From Clostridia bacterium (GTDB lineage: Bacteria; Bacillota; Clostridia; Oscillospirales; CAG-272): 58,812 bases of DNA. The DNA is taken from NCBI GenBank assembly GCA_029007295.1, contig JAQXHN010000014.1:1-58812 (forward strand), read 5' to 3'. This document shows positions 1 through 7,674 of this stretch, piece after piece. The notes beneath the pieces are model-generated. The model was not told where the DNA came from. It worked only from the letters and a program-made list of their open reading frames with translations, and did no database searches. Every line of letters begins with the position of its first letter. Position 1 is the first letter of the stretch. The translations under genes were made by a program, and so were the position numbers.

Positions 1-1038
1 AAACAGTTGCAGCTAATGGGATATGATGCTGATATAATCAATTTAAGACCACAAAGTCAAAAAGACGCATATCCTAAAATTCCTATAGCTCATAATCTTC
101 TATATAAAATTTACTATAAAATTATTCAAAGCAGCCTTAATAAGAGATATGATAATTTTGAGAGATTTATAAATGACATTTTGCCAACCACGAAAACGGA
201 ATATGCAAGCACCGAAGAATTGAAAAATGCGAATTTTAATTACGATGCTTACATTTGCGGCGGCGATCAGATATGGAATCCGGTTTGTCAAGATTTTGAA
301 ACCGCATATTATCTTCAATTTTTAGATGAAAGCAATTCGGCAAAAAAAATCTCATATTCGCCGTCGCTGGGCAAAACAAAATTTGACGAAGAAATACTTA
401 AAAATATTTCTTGTTGGGTGGATAAATTTGATTATATTTCGGTAAGAGAAAAACAGGGCGCAGAGATAATAAGCAAGCTTACCGATAAACCCGTAAATGT
501 TGTTTGCGACCCGGTTATTTTACTTGAAAAAAAACATTGGGACGATTTTGCCGCCACTCATAATATAAAGGAACCGTATATGCTTGTGTATTTTTTAGAA
601 AATAATCACGGCAGAAAAGACTTTGTAGACGAATTGTCAAAAAGGCTTGGGTTAAAGGTGGTTGTTCTTACCGAGTATTTGAGAGATATTGTAAAACCGT
701 ATATAAAAAAATACAGTGCTTCGCCTGAGGAATTTGTCGGCTTGTTCAAAAATGCGTCGTTTGTTTACACAAACTCTTTTCATGGTACTGCATTTGCTAC
801 AATTTATAATAAACCGTTTATATCGGTGATTAATCCCGATCAGGAAAATGCAGTAAATAACAACGACAGCAGAAAGATCGACTATCTTACATCAATCGGC
901 TTGCAGGACAGAATTGTAAAAAATGAATTACCGTCAAAGGAAGTATTGATGAATTGCGACTTTACAACAGCAAATAAGAAAATAGAAAAATTCAGAGAAA
1001 AATCGTATAAGTATCTTTGCGATGCGCTTGGAGAATAA
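1..1038 (+). CDS. Polysaccharide pyruvyl transferase family protein (5'-truncated by window edge)
   Basis: The reading frame is open from the first base, so the true start lies upstream of the window; the ttg at base 7 is not a convincing start. The visible 345 residues resemble the polysaccharide pyruvyl transferase (WcaK/CsaB-like) family: an early YICGGDQIWNP motif, a middle VNVVCDPVILL segment, and a late NSFHGTAFATIYNKPFI segment matching the family's conserved C-terminal SxHG/RxHA region. Members transfer pyruvyl groups from phosphoenolpyruvate to sugars of cell-wall or exported polysaccharides in the cytoplasm. The next glycosyltransferase starts one base after the stop, so the gene belongs to a polysaccharide operon. 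The acceptor sugar cannot be read from sequence; some family members have other activities. Confidence 0.85.
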   Translation, partial: KQLQLMGYDADIINLRPQSQKDAYPKIPIAHNLLYKIYYKIIQSSLNKRYDNFERFINDILPTTKTEYASTEELKNANFNYDAYICGGDQIWNPVCQDFETAYYLQFLDESNSAKKISYSPSLGKTKFDEEILKNISCWVDKFDYISVREKQGAEIISKLTDKPVNVVCDPVILLEKKHWDDFAATHNIKEPYMLVYFLENNHGRKDFVDELSKRLGLKVVVLTEYLRDIVKPYIKKYSASPEEFVGLFKNASFVYTNSFHGTAFATIYNKPFISVINPDQENAVNNNDSRKIDYLTSIGLQDRIVKNELPSKEVLMNCDFTTANKKIEKFREKSYKYLCDALGE

Positions 1039-1039
1039 A

Positions 1040-2023
1040 ATGAACCCGCTTGTTTCAATTATAGTACCGATATATAAGGTTGAAGAATATTTGGACGAAT
1101 GCGTTGAAAGCATTGTTAATCAAACATATTCTGATATTGAAATTATTTTAGTTGACGACGGGTCGCCCGACAAATGCCCTCGGCTTTGTGACGAATGGGC
1201 AAAGAAAGATGATAGAATAAAGGTTATTCACAAAGAAAACGGTGGCGTAAGTTCCGCCAGAAATGCCGGAATAAATATCGCCAAAGGCGAGTGGATTTGG
1301 TTTGTTGACAGTGATGATAGTGTTGAAAAAGATGCACTTGAAGAATTATCTGAATACTTCAATGCAGCGGATTTGATTGCGTTTAATGCAAAAATTGATA
1401 AACTGTATACAAAGGACGAAAAATTCTTTGATAGCTATTATTTTAGGTATCAATTTGGTTTTGAACCTTGGAATAAGCTTTATAAAAAATCTATTATTGT
1501 TGATAACGATTTGCGGTTTGATACAGAAGAAACTGTTGGTGAAGATTTACTTTTCAATATTACATATTATCAATATGCCGATAAGTATAAATTTTCTACA
1601 TCAAAATATTATAATTTTGCCTATAATTTTAATTTTTCTAAATCAATTTTTTATAATTACCGAGTGGTTTATTTTTCTGCTTTTATGTCAAATAATGAAA
1701 AACGGCTCGAACAGCAGTTAAGGTTGTATTCAAAGATATATGACATTTATAAAAACAAATTAGATGAGAGAATTTTGGTTCAATTATTCATCATGCATTT
1801 GATTTCCGGTATAAATCAAACCGGCAAATCAAAAATAGGAAAGAGCAACTGCAAACTTATAACAAATAGTCTTAAAAAATATAATTTCAGTAAAAAAACG
1901 CTTAATTTAGCAATAGAAAATTTTCTTAATTGTGAAAACGCTTCTTTTTTAGGAAAAATTAGAATAAAAATCTTTTTCACCTTACTTCATATAAGTGTAA
2001 AGCTTGCCATTATGGTAATATGA
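1040..2023 (+). CDS. Family 2 glycosyltransferase
   Basis: This 328-residue protein begins MNPLVSIIVPIYKVEEYLDE, the classic GT2 (GT-A fold) N-terminus, followed by VDDGSPDKCP, a GGVSSARNAGI segment and the metal-binding VDSDDS motif. The acceptor-binding WNKLYKKS and EDLLFN segments seen in capsule glycosyltransferases follow. A frame start exists at 1022, but the ATG at 1040 is preceded at good spacing by GGAG (1030-1033) and sits one base after the upstream stop, so I chose it. The C-terminal third is AT-rich and Lys/Asn/Tyr-rich with a hydrophobic tail. Role inferred from context: adds one sugar to the lipid-linked repeat unit of an extracellular polysaccharide. Donor and linkage are not predictable. 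Confidence 0.9.
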   Translation: MNPLVSIIVPIYKVEEYLDECVESIVNQTYSDIEIILVDDGSPDKCPRLCDEWAKKDDRIKVIHKENGGVSSARNAGINIAKGEWIWFVDSDDSVEKDALEELSEYFNAADLIAFNAKIDKLYTKDEKFFDSYYFRYQFGFEPWNKLYKKSIIVDNDLRFDTEETVGEDLLFNITYYQYADKYKFSTSKYYNFAYNFNFSKSIFYNYRVVYFSAFMSNNEKRLEQQLRLYSKIYDIYKNKLDERILVQLFIMHLISGINQTGKSKIGKSNCKLITNSLKKYNFSKKTLNLAIENFLNCENASFLGKIRIKIFFTLLHISVKLAIMVI

Positions 2024-2035
2024 GGAGTGATATAT

Positions 2036-2965
2036 ATGGAAATGCCGCTTGTGTCATATGTTTTAACAGCCTATAATATTGAAAATTTCATTGAAGAAAG
2101 TGTTAAATGTGCTTTTAATCAGACCTATCAGAATTTAGAAATAGTTTTATCTGACGATTGTTCAACAGATAAAACTTTTGATATTATGAAAAAAATGGCT
2201 GATGAATATAAAGGACCTCACAAAATAGTTTTAAACAGAAACGAAAAAAATATGGGCATTTCTCAACATATGAGCAGGTGCTATATTGAACTTGCAAGCG
2301 GCGAAATAATAATTGCGGCTCACGGTGATGATATTTCTGTGCCGGAAAGAACACAGATTTCGGTTGATTTTTTGTTAGAGAATCCTGAATATACAGCGGT
2401 GTCTATGGGGGTTATCGCTACTGATAAAAATGGTCTGCCTATTAAAACAAAAGAGCACAATGCTACCGTTGATGAGTTTCATTCATATGATTTTGAAACA
2501 GGGGGAAATATACCGGCACCATCTCGGGCGTTTTTAAAAAAAGTAATGACAATATTCGGAACTTTAAATCATGATTGTCCCACAGAGGATGAATTGATAA
2601 CTTTTAGAGCATTGATGCTTGGTAAAAATGCGTTTTTACCTGAAATAGGTGTATATTATAGAAAACATGAATCAAGTAATTCTAATCCGGAATATTTTGA
2701 CAGATTTCCATTAGAAAAAATATTAAAACAACAAAATGATGATATGGAAAAGGCTGTTGAATTTGGTCTGATTACTAAGGAACAAAAAGAAGCAAAGTAC
2801 AATAAGTTATACAAAGGAATGGTTATAAGAAAACGATATAGACGCTACTTTGCTGATAGAAGTATATCTAATTTAATTAAGTTGATTAAGCCAAATGACA
2901 TTAGTTTTAGAGGAAAGTTATCATATATTAAACAGCATATTCTATATATAAATAATGAGAGGTAA
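2036..2965 (+). CDS. Family 2 glycosyltransferase
   Basis: A second GT2 enzyme of about 309 residues: MPLVSYVLTAYNIENFIEES at the N-terminus, LSDDCSTDKT for nucleotide-sugar binding and AHGDDI in the place of the usual DxD metal site. An alternative GTG at 2027 lies inside the ribosome binding site; the ATG at 2036 has AGGAG at 2023-2027 with eight bases of spacing and is preferred. The gene follows the previous GT2 by 12 bases and precedes the next ATG by four, so it is co-transcribed. Likely role: assembly of the same surface polysaccharide. The HGDD variant is common in GT2 families and does not suggest loss of activity. Confidence 0.88.
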   Translation: MEMPLVSYVLTAYNIENFIEESVKCAFNQTYQNLEIVLSDDCSTDKTFDIMKKMADEYKGPHKIVLNRNEKNMGISQHMSRCYIELASGEIIIAAHGDDISVPERTQISVDFLLENPEYTAVSMGVIATDKNGLPIKTKEHNATVDEFHSYDFETGGNIPAPSRAFLKKVMTIFGTLNHDCPTEDELITFRALMLGKNAFLPEIGVYYRKHESSNSNPEYFDRFPLEKILKQQNDDMEKAVEFGLITKEQKEAKYNKLYKGMVIRKRYRRYFADRSISNLIKLIKPNDISFRGKLSYIKQHILYINNER

Positions 2966-2969
2966 ATAT

Positions 2970-4142
2970 ATGAATGAGGTTTATTTATACCAGCATGGAG
3001 GTGCCGGTAATCACGGGTGTGAGGCAATTGTACGTTCAGTATCAAAAATATTAGATAAAAGGATGAATTTGATTTCGTTTAGACCAAACGATGATAAAAA
3101 ATATGGTTTAGATGAAATTGTGAATAATATATATCCCGTTGAATATCCAAAAGGAATAAACATAAACAGATTGTTTTTATATTTTACCAGACATGTTTTA
3201 AAGAATGATAAATTTGACTACTGTTATATGTTCAAGCAAATTATTAAAGATAGCGGTAATCTATTGATATCTATAGGCGGGGATTTGTATTGCGGTAAAG
3301 ACACTTCTTTATTAGCGGTTGTCAATGAAAAAGCATCTAAGAAGAATAAGTCTGTTCTTCTTGGTTGTTCAATTGAGCCTTATAAATTAGATGATGAAAG
3401 AGTAGTTGTAGATCTTAAAAAATATGATGCTATTATTTCCAGAGAATCTATAACATACAATGCACTGATTGAAAAAGGTATCAAAAAAAATGTTATTTTA
3501 TGTGCGGATCCGGCTTTTCAACTTGATTATGAGTTTAAAAATGATGTGGAGGGATTTGCAGAAGGAAATACAGTTGGTTTAAATATCAGTCCACTGTTAC
3601 TTAGTTATTCTTCAAATGCCGAGATTGTGAAGAGAAATTTTGATAACCTAATTCACTATATAATTGAAAATACATCATATCAAATAGCGCTGATTCCGCA
3701 CGTAGTCTGGTCCGGTGTAAGTGATTATGACATTCTAAAAGAGTATTATCAAAAGTATCATAACACCGGGCGAGTATGCCTTGTGGAGGACGACAGTTGC
3801 GTAAAATTGAAGGGATATATTTCAAAATGCAAGATGTTTATGGGCGGAAGAACGCATGCAACAATCGCTGCTTATTCCACTTGCGTTCCAACAGTTGTAT
3901 TTGGGTATTCCGTAAAATCGAGAGGAATAGCGACGGATTTATTTGGAACAACTGAAAATTATGTTTTACCTGTCAACGAGTTAAAAGATGACAACGAGTT
4001 TGTGGAATCGTTTAAATGGTTAAACAAAAACTGTGATGGTATCAAAGAACATTTAACCAATATAATGCCTGATTACAAGCATTCTTGCTATAAAATTAAA
4101 GAACTTCTTTTAAACGTATGTGGAGAGTATTTTGATGATTGA
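2970..4142 (+). CDS. Polysaccharide pyruvyl transferase family protein
   Basis: A 390-residue protein starting MNEVYLYQHGGAGNHGCEAI, the glycine-rich opening of the polysaccharide pyruvyl transferase family. A SIGGDLYCG segment follows, then a central VILCADPAFQL (family DPAF/DPV signature) and a late FMGGRTHATIAAYSTCVPTV region with the conserved RxHA and a following YSVKSRGIATDLFG loop. The start at 2970 rather than 2955 is set by GAGAGG at 2957-2962. It overlaps the next gene by eight bases. Two distinct members in one cluster suggest two modifications, or that one has a different acceptor. CsaB of this family makes the pyruvylated cell-wall polymer that SLH domains bind, which matters here because SLH proteins occur nearby; whether this protein does that is unknown. 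Confidence 0.85.
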   Translation: MNEVYLYQHGGAGNHGCEAIVRSVSKILDKRMNLISFRPNDDKKYGLDEIVNNIYPVEYPKGININRLFLYFTRHVLKNDKFDYCYMFKQIIKDSGNLLISIGGDLYCGKDTSLLAVVNEKASKKNKSVLLGCSIEPYKLDDERVVVDLKKYDAIISRESITYNALIEKGIKKNVILCADPAFQLDYEFKNDVEGFAEGNTVGLNISPLLLSYSSNAEIVKRNFDNLIHYIIENTSYQIALIPHVVWSGVSDYDILKEYYQKYHNTGRVCLVEDDSCVKLKGYISKCKMFMGGRTHATIAAYSTCVPTVVFGYSVKSRGIATDLFGTTENYVLPVNELKDDNEFVESFKWLNKNCDGIKEHLTNIMPDYKHSCYKIKELLLNVCGEYFDD

Positions 4143-5283
4143 AATAATAGATAAGTCAAAATGTACTGGCTGCACTGCATGCAAAAGTGCTTGTCCTAAA
4201 GCGTGTATTACAATGGTAGAGGACTCTGAGGGCTTTTTATATCCGGAAGTAAATGAAAAACTATGTGTGGGCTGCGAAATATGCAAAAAGATTTGCCCAA
4301 TAATTCATAATAATCCCAAAAACATAGTGGAAAAGGCGTATTCGGCAAAATCATATGACAAAGAAATTCAATCAATAAGCTCGTCCGGAGGCGTGTTTTA
4401 TTCCATTGCAACAGAGTTTATAGAAAACAGTTCGATTTTTGCGGCTGCATTTGATGATGATTTTGTGTTGCGCCATTCAGAAATATCAAATCGTGATGAA
4501 TTAATTAAATATGTTGGTTCTAAATACTTGCAAAGCGATCTGGGAAATACTTTTTTTGCAGTTGAAAAGCGATTGAAAGAAGAAAAGTTTGTTATATTTA
4601 TAGGAACGCCATGCCAGGTTGCGGGTTTGAAGAACTTTTTAAAAAAGGATTATTCGAATTTATTAACAGTTGATTTCATTTGTCACGGAGTGCCCTCACC
4701 ATTAGTATTTAAAAAATATTTGTGTTATATTTCAAAAGATGGGATACATAATATCCAATCAGTTTCATTTCGAGATAAAACACATGGTTGGGAAGATTTT
4801 TCATTTAGAGTTAATTATCTGAATGGTGACTCTACAATTATAGGCAAAAATCACGATTTGTATTTAAAGGCATTTTTTGATAATGTTTTTCTCAGACCTT
4901 CATGTTATAATTGTCGTTTTAAATCTTTGAATAAATACAGTGATTTGACATTGGCGGATTTTTGGGGAGTGAAAAAGAAAAATCATTCTCTGTATGATGA
5001 GAATGGCGTTTCTGTTGTATTGGTGAATTCAAAAGCAGGCGAGAGTATTTTTGAACTTTGCTCAAAAAATATGAACTGTTCAGAAATATCAATAGAAGAT
5101 GTAAAATCTACAAATAGTGCATTACTGTCATCGGCAAAAAACAGTATTACGCGAAAAATGTTTTTCAAAAAAATGAATAAAACATCAATAGATAAGAATT
5201 TATCGGAATGTTTGAATCCAGGCATAAAGACCAGAATTGAGTTAAAGCTATTGATCGGGAATAAATATGGAAAAGAAAAGTAG
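4135..5283 (+). CDS. 4Fe-4S ferredoxin / F420 hydrogenase-dehydrogenase beta-subunit (FrhB)-like protein
   Basis: The N-terminus carries two clostridial-type 4Fe-4S motifs, CTGCTACKSACP and CVGCEICKKICP. The rest is the FrhB/FdhB-type flavin and iron-sulfur domain: SSSGGVFYSIA, KYLQSDLGNTF, FIGTPCQVAGLKNFL, DFICHGVPSP, and a Cys-rich FLRPSCYNCRFK with DLTLADFWG. About 382 residues. Such proteins recur inside Firmicutes and Bacteroidetes polysaccharide clusters next to polysaccharide pyruvyl transferases, as here, although the name comes from methanogen coenzyme F420 enzymes. The reaction in polysaccharide clusters is not established; a redox step on a sugar or lipid intermediate is a guess. 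The ATG at 4135 overlaps the upstream gene by eight bases, with GGAGAG at 4122-4127. Confidence 0.88.
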   Translation: MIEIIDKSKCTGCTACKSACPKACITMVEDSEGFLYPEVNEKLCVGCEICKKICPIIHNNPKNIVEKAYSAKSYDKEIQSISSSGGVFYSIATEFIENSSIFAAAFDDDFVLRHSEISNRDELIKYVGSKYLQSDLGNTFFAVEKRLKEEKFVIFIGTPCQVAGLKNFLKKDYSNLLTVDFICHGVPSPLVFKKYLCYISKDGIHNIQSVSFRDKTHGWEDFSFRVNYLNGDSTIIGKNHDLYLKAFFDNVFLRPSCYNCRFKSLNKYSDLTLADFWGVKKKNHSLYDENGVSVVLVNSKAGESIFELCSKNMNCSEISIEDVKSTNSALLSSAKNSITRKMFFKKMNKTSIDKNLSECLNPGIKTRIELKLLIGNKYGKEK

Positions 5284-6793
5284 TATTAAGAAAAGTTCAT
5301 ATAATATTTTTTCGAGTGTAATGGGGCAAGTATTGACTATTGCCTTAGGAATAATTATACCAAGATTATATCTTGTAAATTTTGGTTCTGAAATCAATGG
5401 GCTTTTAAATTCTGTTAATCAAATTTATGTTTATTTCGGCCTTTTAGAGGCAGGTGTGGGCACAGCAACACTTCAAGCGCTTTATAAGCCTGTAGCACAG
5501 GAAGATAAAAATTCAATTTCAAGAATTATGGCGGCAACTGACCGTTTTTACCGTAAAACGGGGTGTATATATTTAGCAGGCGTATTGATATTCAGTATAG
5601 CTTATCCTGTTTTTGTCAGCAGCAATATTCCGAAATTGACGGTTTTTGCAGTTATCATCATTAACGGTATTCCCGGTGTTGTGGGATATTTATTGCAGGG
5701 AAAATACACTCTGCTTTTACATGCCGAGGGTAAGCAGTATATTATTACGAATTTAACAACTCTATCTACAATATTAGTTAATGTTGCAAGAATTGTTTTG
5801 GTTATTGCAGGGTTTAATATAGTTGTTATTCAGGTCGCTTACCTTACAATAAATCTTTTGCGCATACTTTATTTAATGCTTCATATAAAAAAGCATTATA
5901 AATGGATAGACCTTAATGCCGAACCCGATGTTAAAGCGATAGCTCAAAAAAATTCAGTGCTGATTATGCAAATCACAGATATGATTTTCAGGAATACTGA
6001 TGTACTGATCCTCACATTCTTTTGTGATTTGAAAGTAGTAAGTGTATATTCTATGTACACAATGTTTTTTTCTATGATAAGTACATTCCTTGACGCATTT
6101 TCTCAAGGTTTTTCATTTGCACTGGGTCAAACGTATAACACAGATAGAGAAAAATATATAAGACTTCACGATGTGTACGAAACTTACAGAATGACTTTGG
6201 TCTTTGCGCTGTATACGGTTGCCTATGTTTTTATGACGCCGTTTTTAAGGCTTTACACAGCGGGTGTTACAGATATTGCGTATGTCGATAAATATCTGCC
6301 GCTTTTATTTGTACTCACATATTTGCTTTCGTGTGCTAGGGCAAATTCGGCATCATTAATTAACTATGCACAACATTTCAAACTTACTCAAAATAGATGT
6401 ATTGCAGAGACCGTAATAAATATAGTTGTATCTATTGCTTGTGTGATAAAGTTTGGGATTTACGGTGTTTTGTTCGGAACCGTTGCGTCATTGTTATACC
6501 GTGCAAACGATATGATAATTTATGCAAACAAAAAAATTCTTAAAAGATCGCCTTGGGTTACATATAAGCGGTGGATAATTTTATTTGCAATCTTTGCTTT
6601 AGTAGTTGTTTTCAGCAATAGATTTGTAAATATTAATGCGGGTAATTATCTGACTTTGATTTTGTATGCCGCTGTATACACAATGGTTGTTTTTGCTTTA
6701 TATTTCTCGGTTATCTCAATTTTTGAGCGTTCACAGGCAAAAGAAGCTTTAAGAATAGTTAAGATTTATATAAAAAATATCAAATTTAAATAA
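5267..6793 (+). CDS. Wzx-like polysaccharide flippase (MATE/MVF superfamily)
   Basis: A 508-residue very hydrophobic protein with about a dozen or more membrane segments, opening SSYNIFSSVMGQVLTIALGI and containing YLVNFGSEINGLLNSVNQIYVYFGLLEAGVGTA, typical of oligosaccharide repeat-unit flippases. It most likely moves the undecaprenyl-linked repeat unit across the membrane, after which a polymerase (not seen in this window) would extend it. Its ATG lies 17 bases inside the upstream gene, showing translational coupling. It is the last gene of the AT-rich cluster; downstream the base composition becomes visibly richer in G and C and a terminator-like hairpin follows at 6991. Confidence 0.9.
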   Translation: MEKKSSIKKSSYNIFSSVMGQVLTIALGIIIPRLYLVNFGSEINGLLNSVNQIYVYFGLLEAGVGTATLQALYKPVAQEDKNSISRIMAATDRFYRKTGCIYLAGVLIFSIAYPVFVSSNIPKLTVFAVIIINGIPGVVGYLLQGKYTLLLHAEGKQYIITNLTTLSTILVNVARIVLVIAGFNIVVIQVAYLTINLLRILYLMLHIKKHYKWIDLNAEPDVKAIAQKNSVLIMQITDMIFRNTDVLILTFFCDLKVVSVYSMYTMFFSMISTFLDAFSQGFSFALGQTYNTDREKYIRLHDVYETYRMTLVFALYTVAYVFMTPFLRLYTAGVTDIAYVDKYLPLLFVLTYLLSCARANSASLINYAQHFKLTQNRCIAETVINIVVSIACVIKFGIYGVLFGTVASLLYRANDMIIYANKKILKRSPWVTYKRWIILFAIFALVVVFSNRFVNINAGNYLTLILYAAVYTMVVFALYFSVISIFERSQAKEALRIVKIYIKNIKFK

Positions 6794-6900
6794 CCTTATT
6801 TCGAATAATAATTATATAAAGTAATTGAATAATACGTAACTCCGATTGAAAAAACGAACGGCAATACTTTTAAGTGAGTTAAGCTTGCGGGAGGCAATGT

Positions 6901-7014
6901 ATGAATCGTTTCTCTCATTCGGCTTTTACGAAAAATTTTCGTTGGTATCCGAAAAGCGAACAGGACGAACATGACGAACAAAAAGAAAAGCCGTTGCCGC
7001 ATTTAATGCAGTAA
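6901..7014 (+). CDS. Small hypothetical protein (37 aa)
   Basis: A short ORF encodes MNRFSHSAFTKNFRWYPK followed by a charged Asp/Glu/Lys stretch and a PLPHLMQ end. It is supported by a strong ribosome binding site GGGAGG (6889-6894) six bases before the ATG and by a terminator-like hairpin that starts within its last codons. No function is recognised. The frame on the opposite strand (6796-7002) is longer but has no ribosome binding site and lies across the AT-rich spacer, so I consider it spurious. Translation is unproven. Confidence 0.45.
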   Translation: MNRFSHSAFTKNFRWYPKSEQDEHDEQKEKPLPHLMQ

Positions 7015-7025
7015 CGGATTTCTTT
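6991..7025. terminator. Bidirectional intrinsic terminator candidate
   Basis: A long hairpin spans 6991-7017 (outer arms CCGTTGC/GTAACGG with one G-T pair, inner arms GCATT/AATGC). On the plus strand it is followed by ATTTCTTTATT and on the minus strand by CTTTTCTTTTTG. It separates the small plus-strand ORF from the convergent spore-protein gene and could end transcription from both sides. Confidence 0.6.
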
Positions 7026-7044
7026 ATTGAAAGACAAAGAGGAC

Positions 7045-7245
7045 TTACTTTAAGTCGTTCTCGTACTTTTCAATCATTTTCTTCACCATCTGACCGCCGA
7101 CAGAGCCTGCCTGACGGGAGGTGAGATCGCCGTTGTAACCTTCCTTGAGGTTAACACCGACTTCGGAAGCTGCTTCCATCTTGAACTTGTCAAGAGCAGC
7201 CTTTGCTTCGGGAATATTGATATTGTTACCCTTACTGTTTGCCAT
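7045..7245 (-). CDS. Alpha/beta-type small acid-soluble spore protein
   Basis: The 66-residue product starts MANSKGNNINIPEAKAALDK and continues to NGDLTSRQAGSVGGQMVKKM, matching the two conserved blocks of alpha/beta SASPs. These bind and protect DNA in dormant spores and are degraded by the GPR protease at germination near the EVGV segment. I chose the internal Met at 7245 instead of the longer frame to 7302 because the SASP homology starts there and an AAAGGA lies upstream. Length fits the family (about 60-75 residues). Expression is expected in the forespore under sigma-G, but I could not identify a clear sigma-G promoter. The gene is the main evidence that the organism sporulates. Confidence 0.93.
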   Translation of the reverse strand: MANSKGNNINIPEAKAALDKFKMEAASEVGVNLKEGYNGDLTSRQAGSVGGQMVKKMIEKYENDLK

Positions 7246-7420
7246 AATAAATGACCGTCCTTTCTTTCGGGCAATGCAGTCAAAAAGAAGAAAACCTTTC
7301 AAATAAAGAATTTACTTTTTAAACAGTGAATATCGGAACAATCCGTATACCAAAGCTTTAAAAAATTCGTATCAAAAGATAGTCTTTGCCAATCAACTGC
7401 AGTTGTTTTTCTTAGCCCGT

Positions 7421-7440
7421 TCAGAGCTTTTTCGCTCTGA
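7421..7440. repeat. Inverted repeat in the spacer upstream of the polysaccharide deacetylase gene
   Basis: TCAGAGC (7421-7427) and GCTCTGA (7434-7440) form a seven-pair hairpin with a six-base T-rich loop. No T run follows on either strand, so it is not an ordinary terminator. The rest of the 7246-7570 spacer is AT-rich and shows no ORF that I can support. Confidence 0.4.
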
Positions 7441-7574
7441 CAATATTATCTGCATTCGGCAATTATTTATTATAGGTAATTATTGGAAATATAATATATT
7501 ATTTTCTGTTTTGAATCGGAAAAACTAAATGCGAAAAAATAAAAAATTAATGTATAGATAAAATGAAATAACTA

Positions 7575-7602
7575 TTGATTTTTTAAAATAATATGTTACA
7601 AT
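7575..7602 (+). promoter_or_regulatory. Sigma-A type promoter for the SLH-polysaccharide deacetylase gene
   Basis: TTGATT (7575-7580) and TACAAT (7597-7602) are separated by 16 bases, giving a plausible housekeeping promoter about 70 bases upstream of the start codon at 7675. Confidence 0.6.
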
Positions 7603-7674
7603 AAAAATAGGGAAGCAGGATTTTCGAATCCGATTGCACGAATCCTCAGTATTTTTTGATAGGAAGTTATGGGT

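Noticed and set aside
6796..7002. Minus-strand 68-codon frame after the flippase gene
   Set aside because: No ribosome binding site, runs across AT-rich spacer, and is opposite the better supported small plus-strand ORF.
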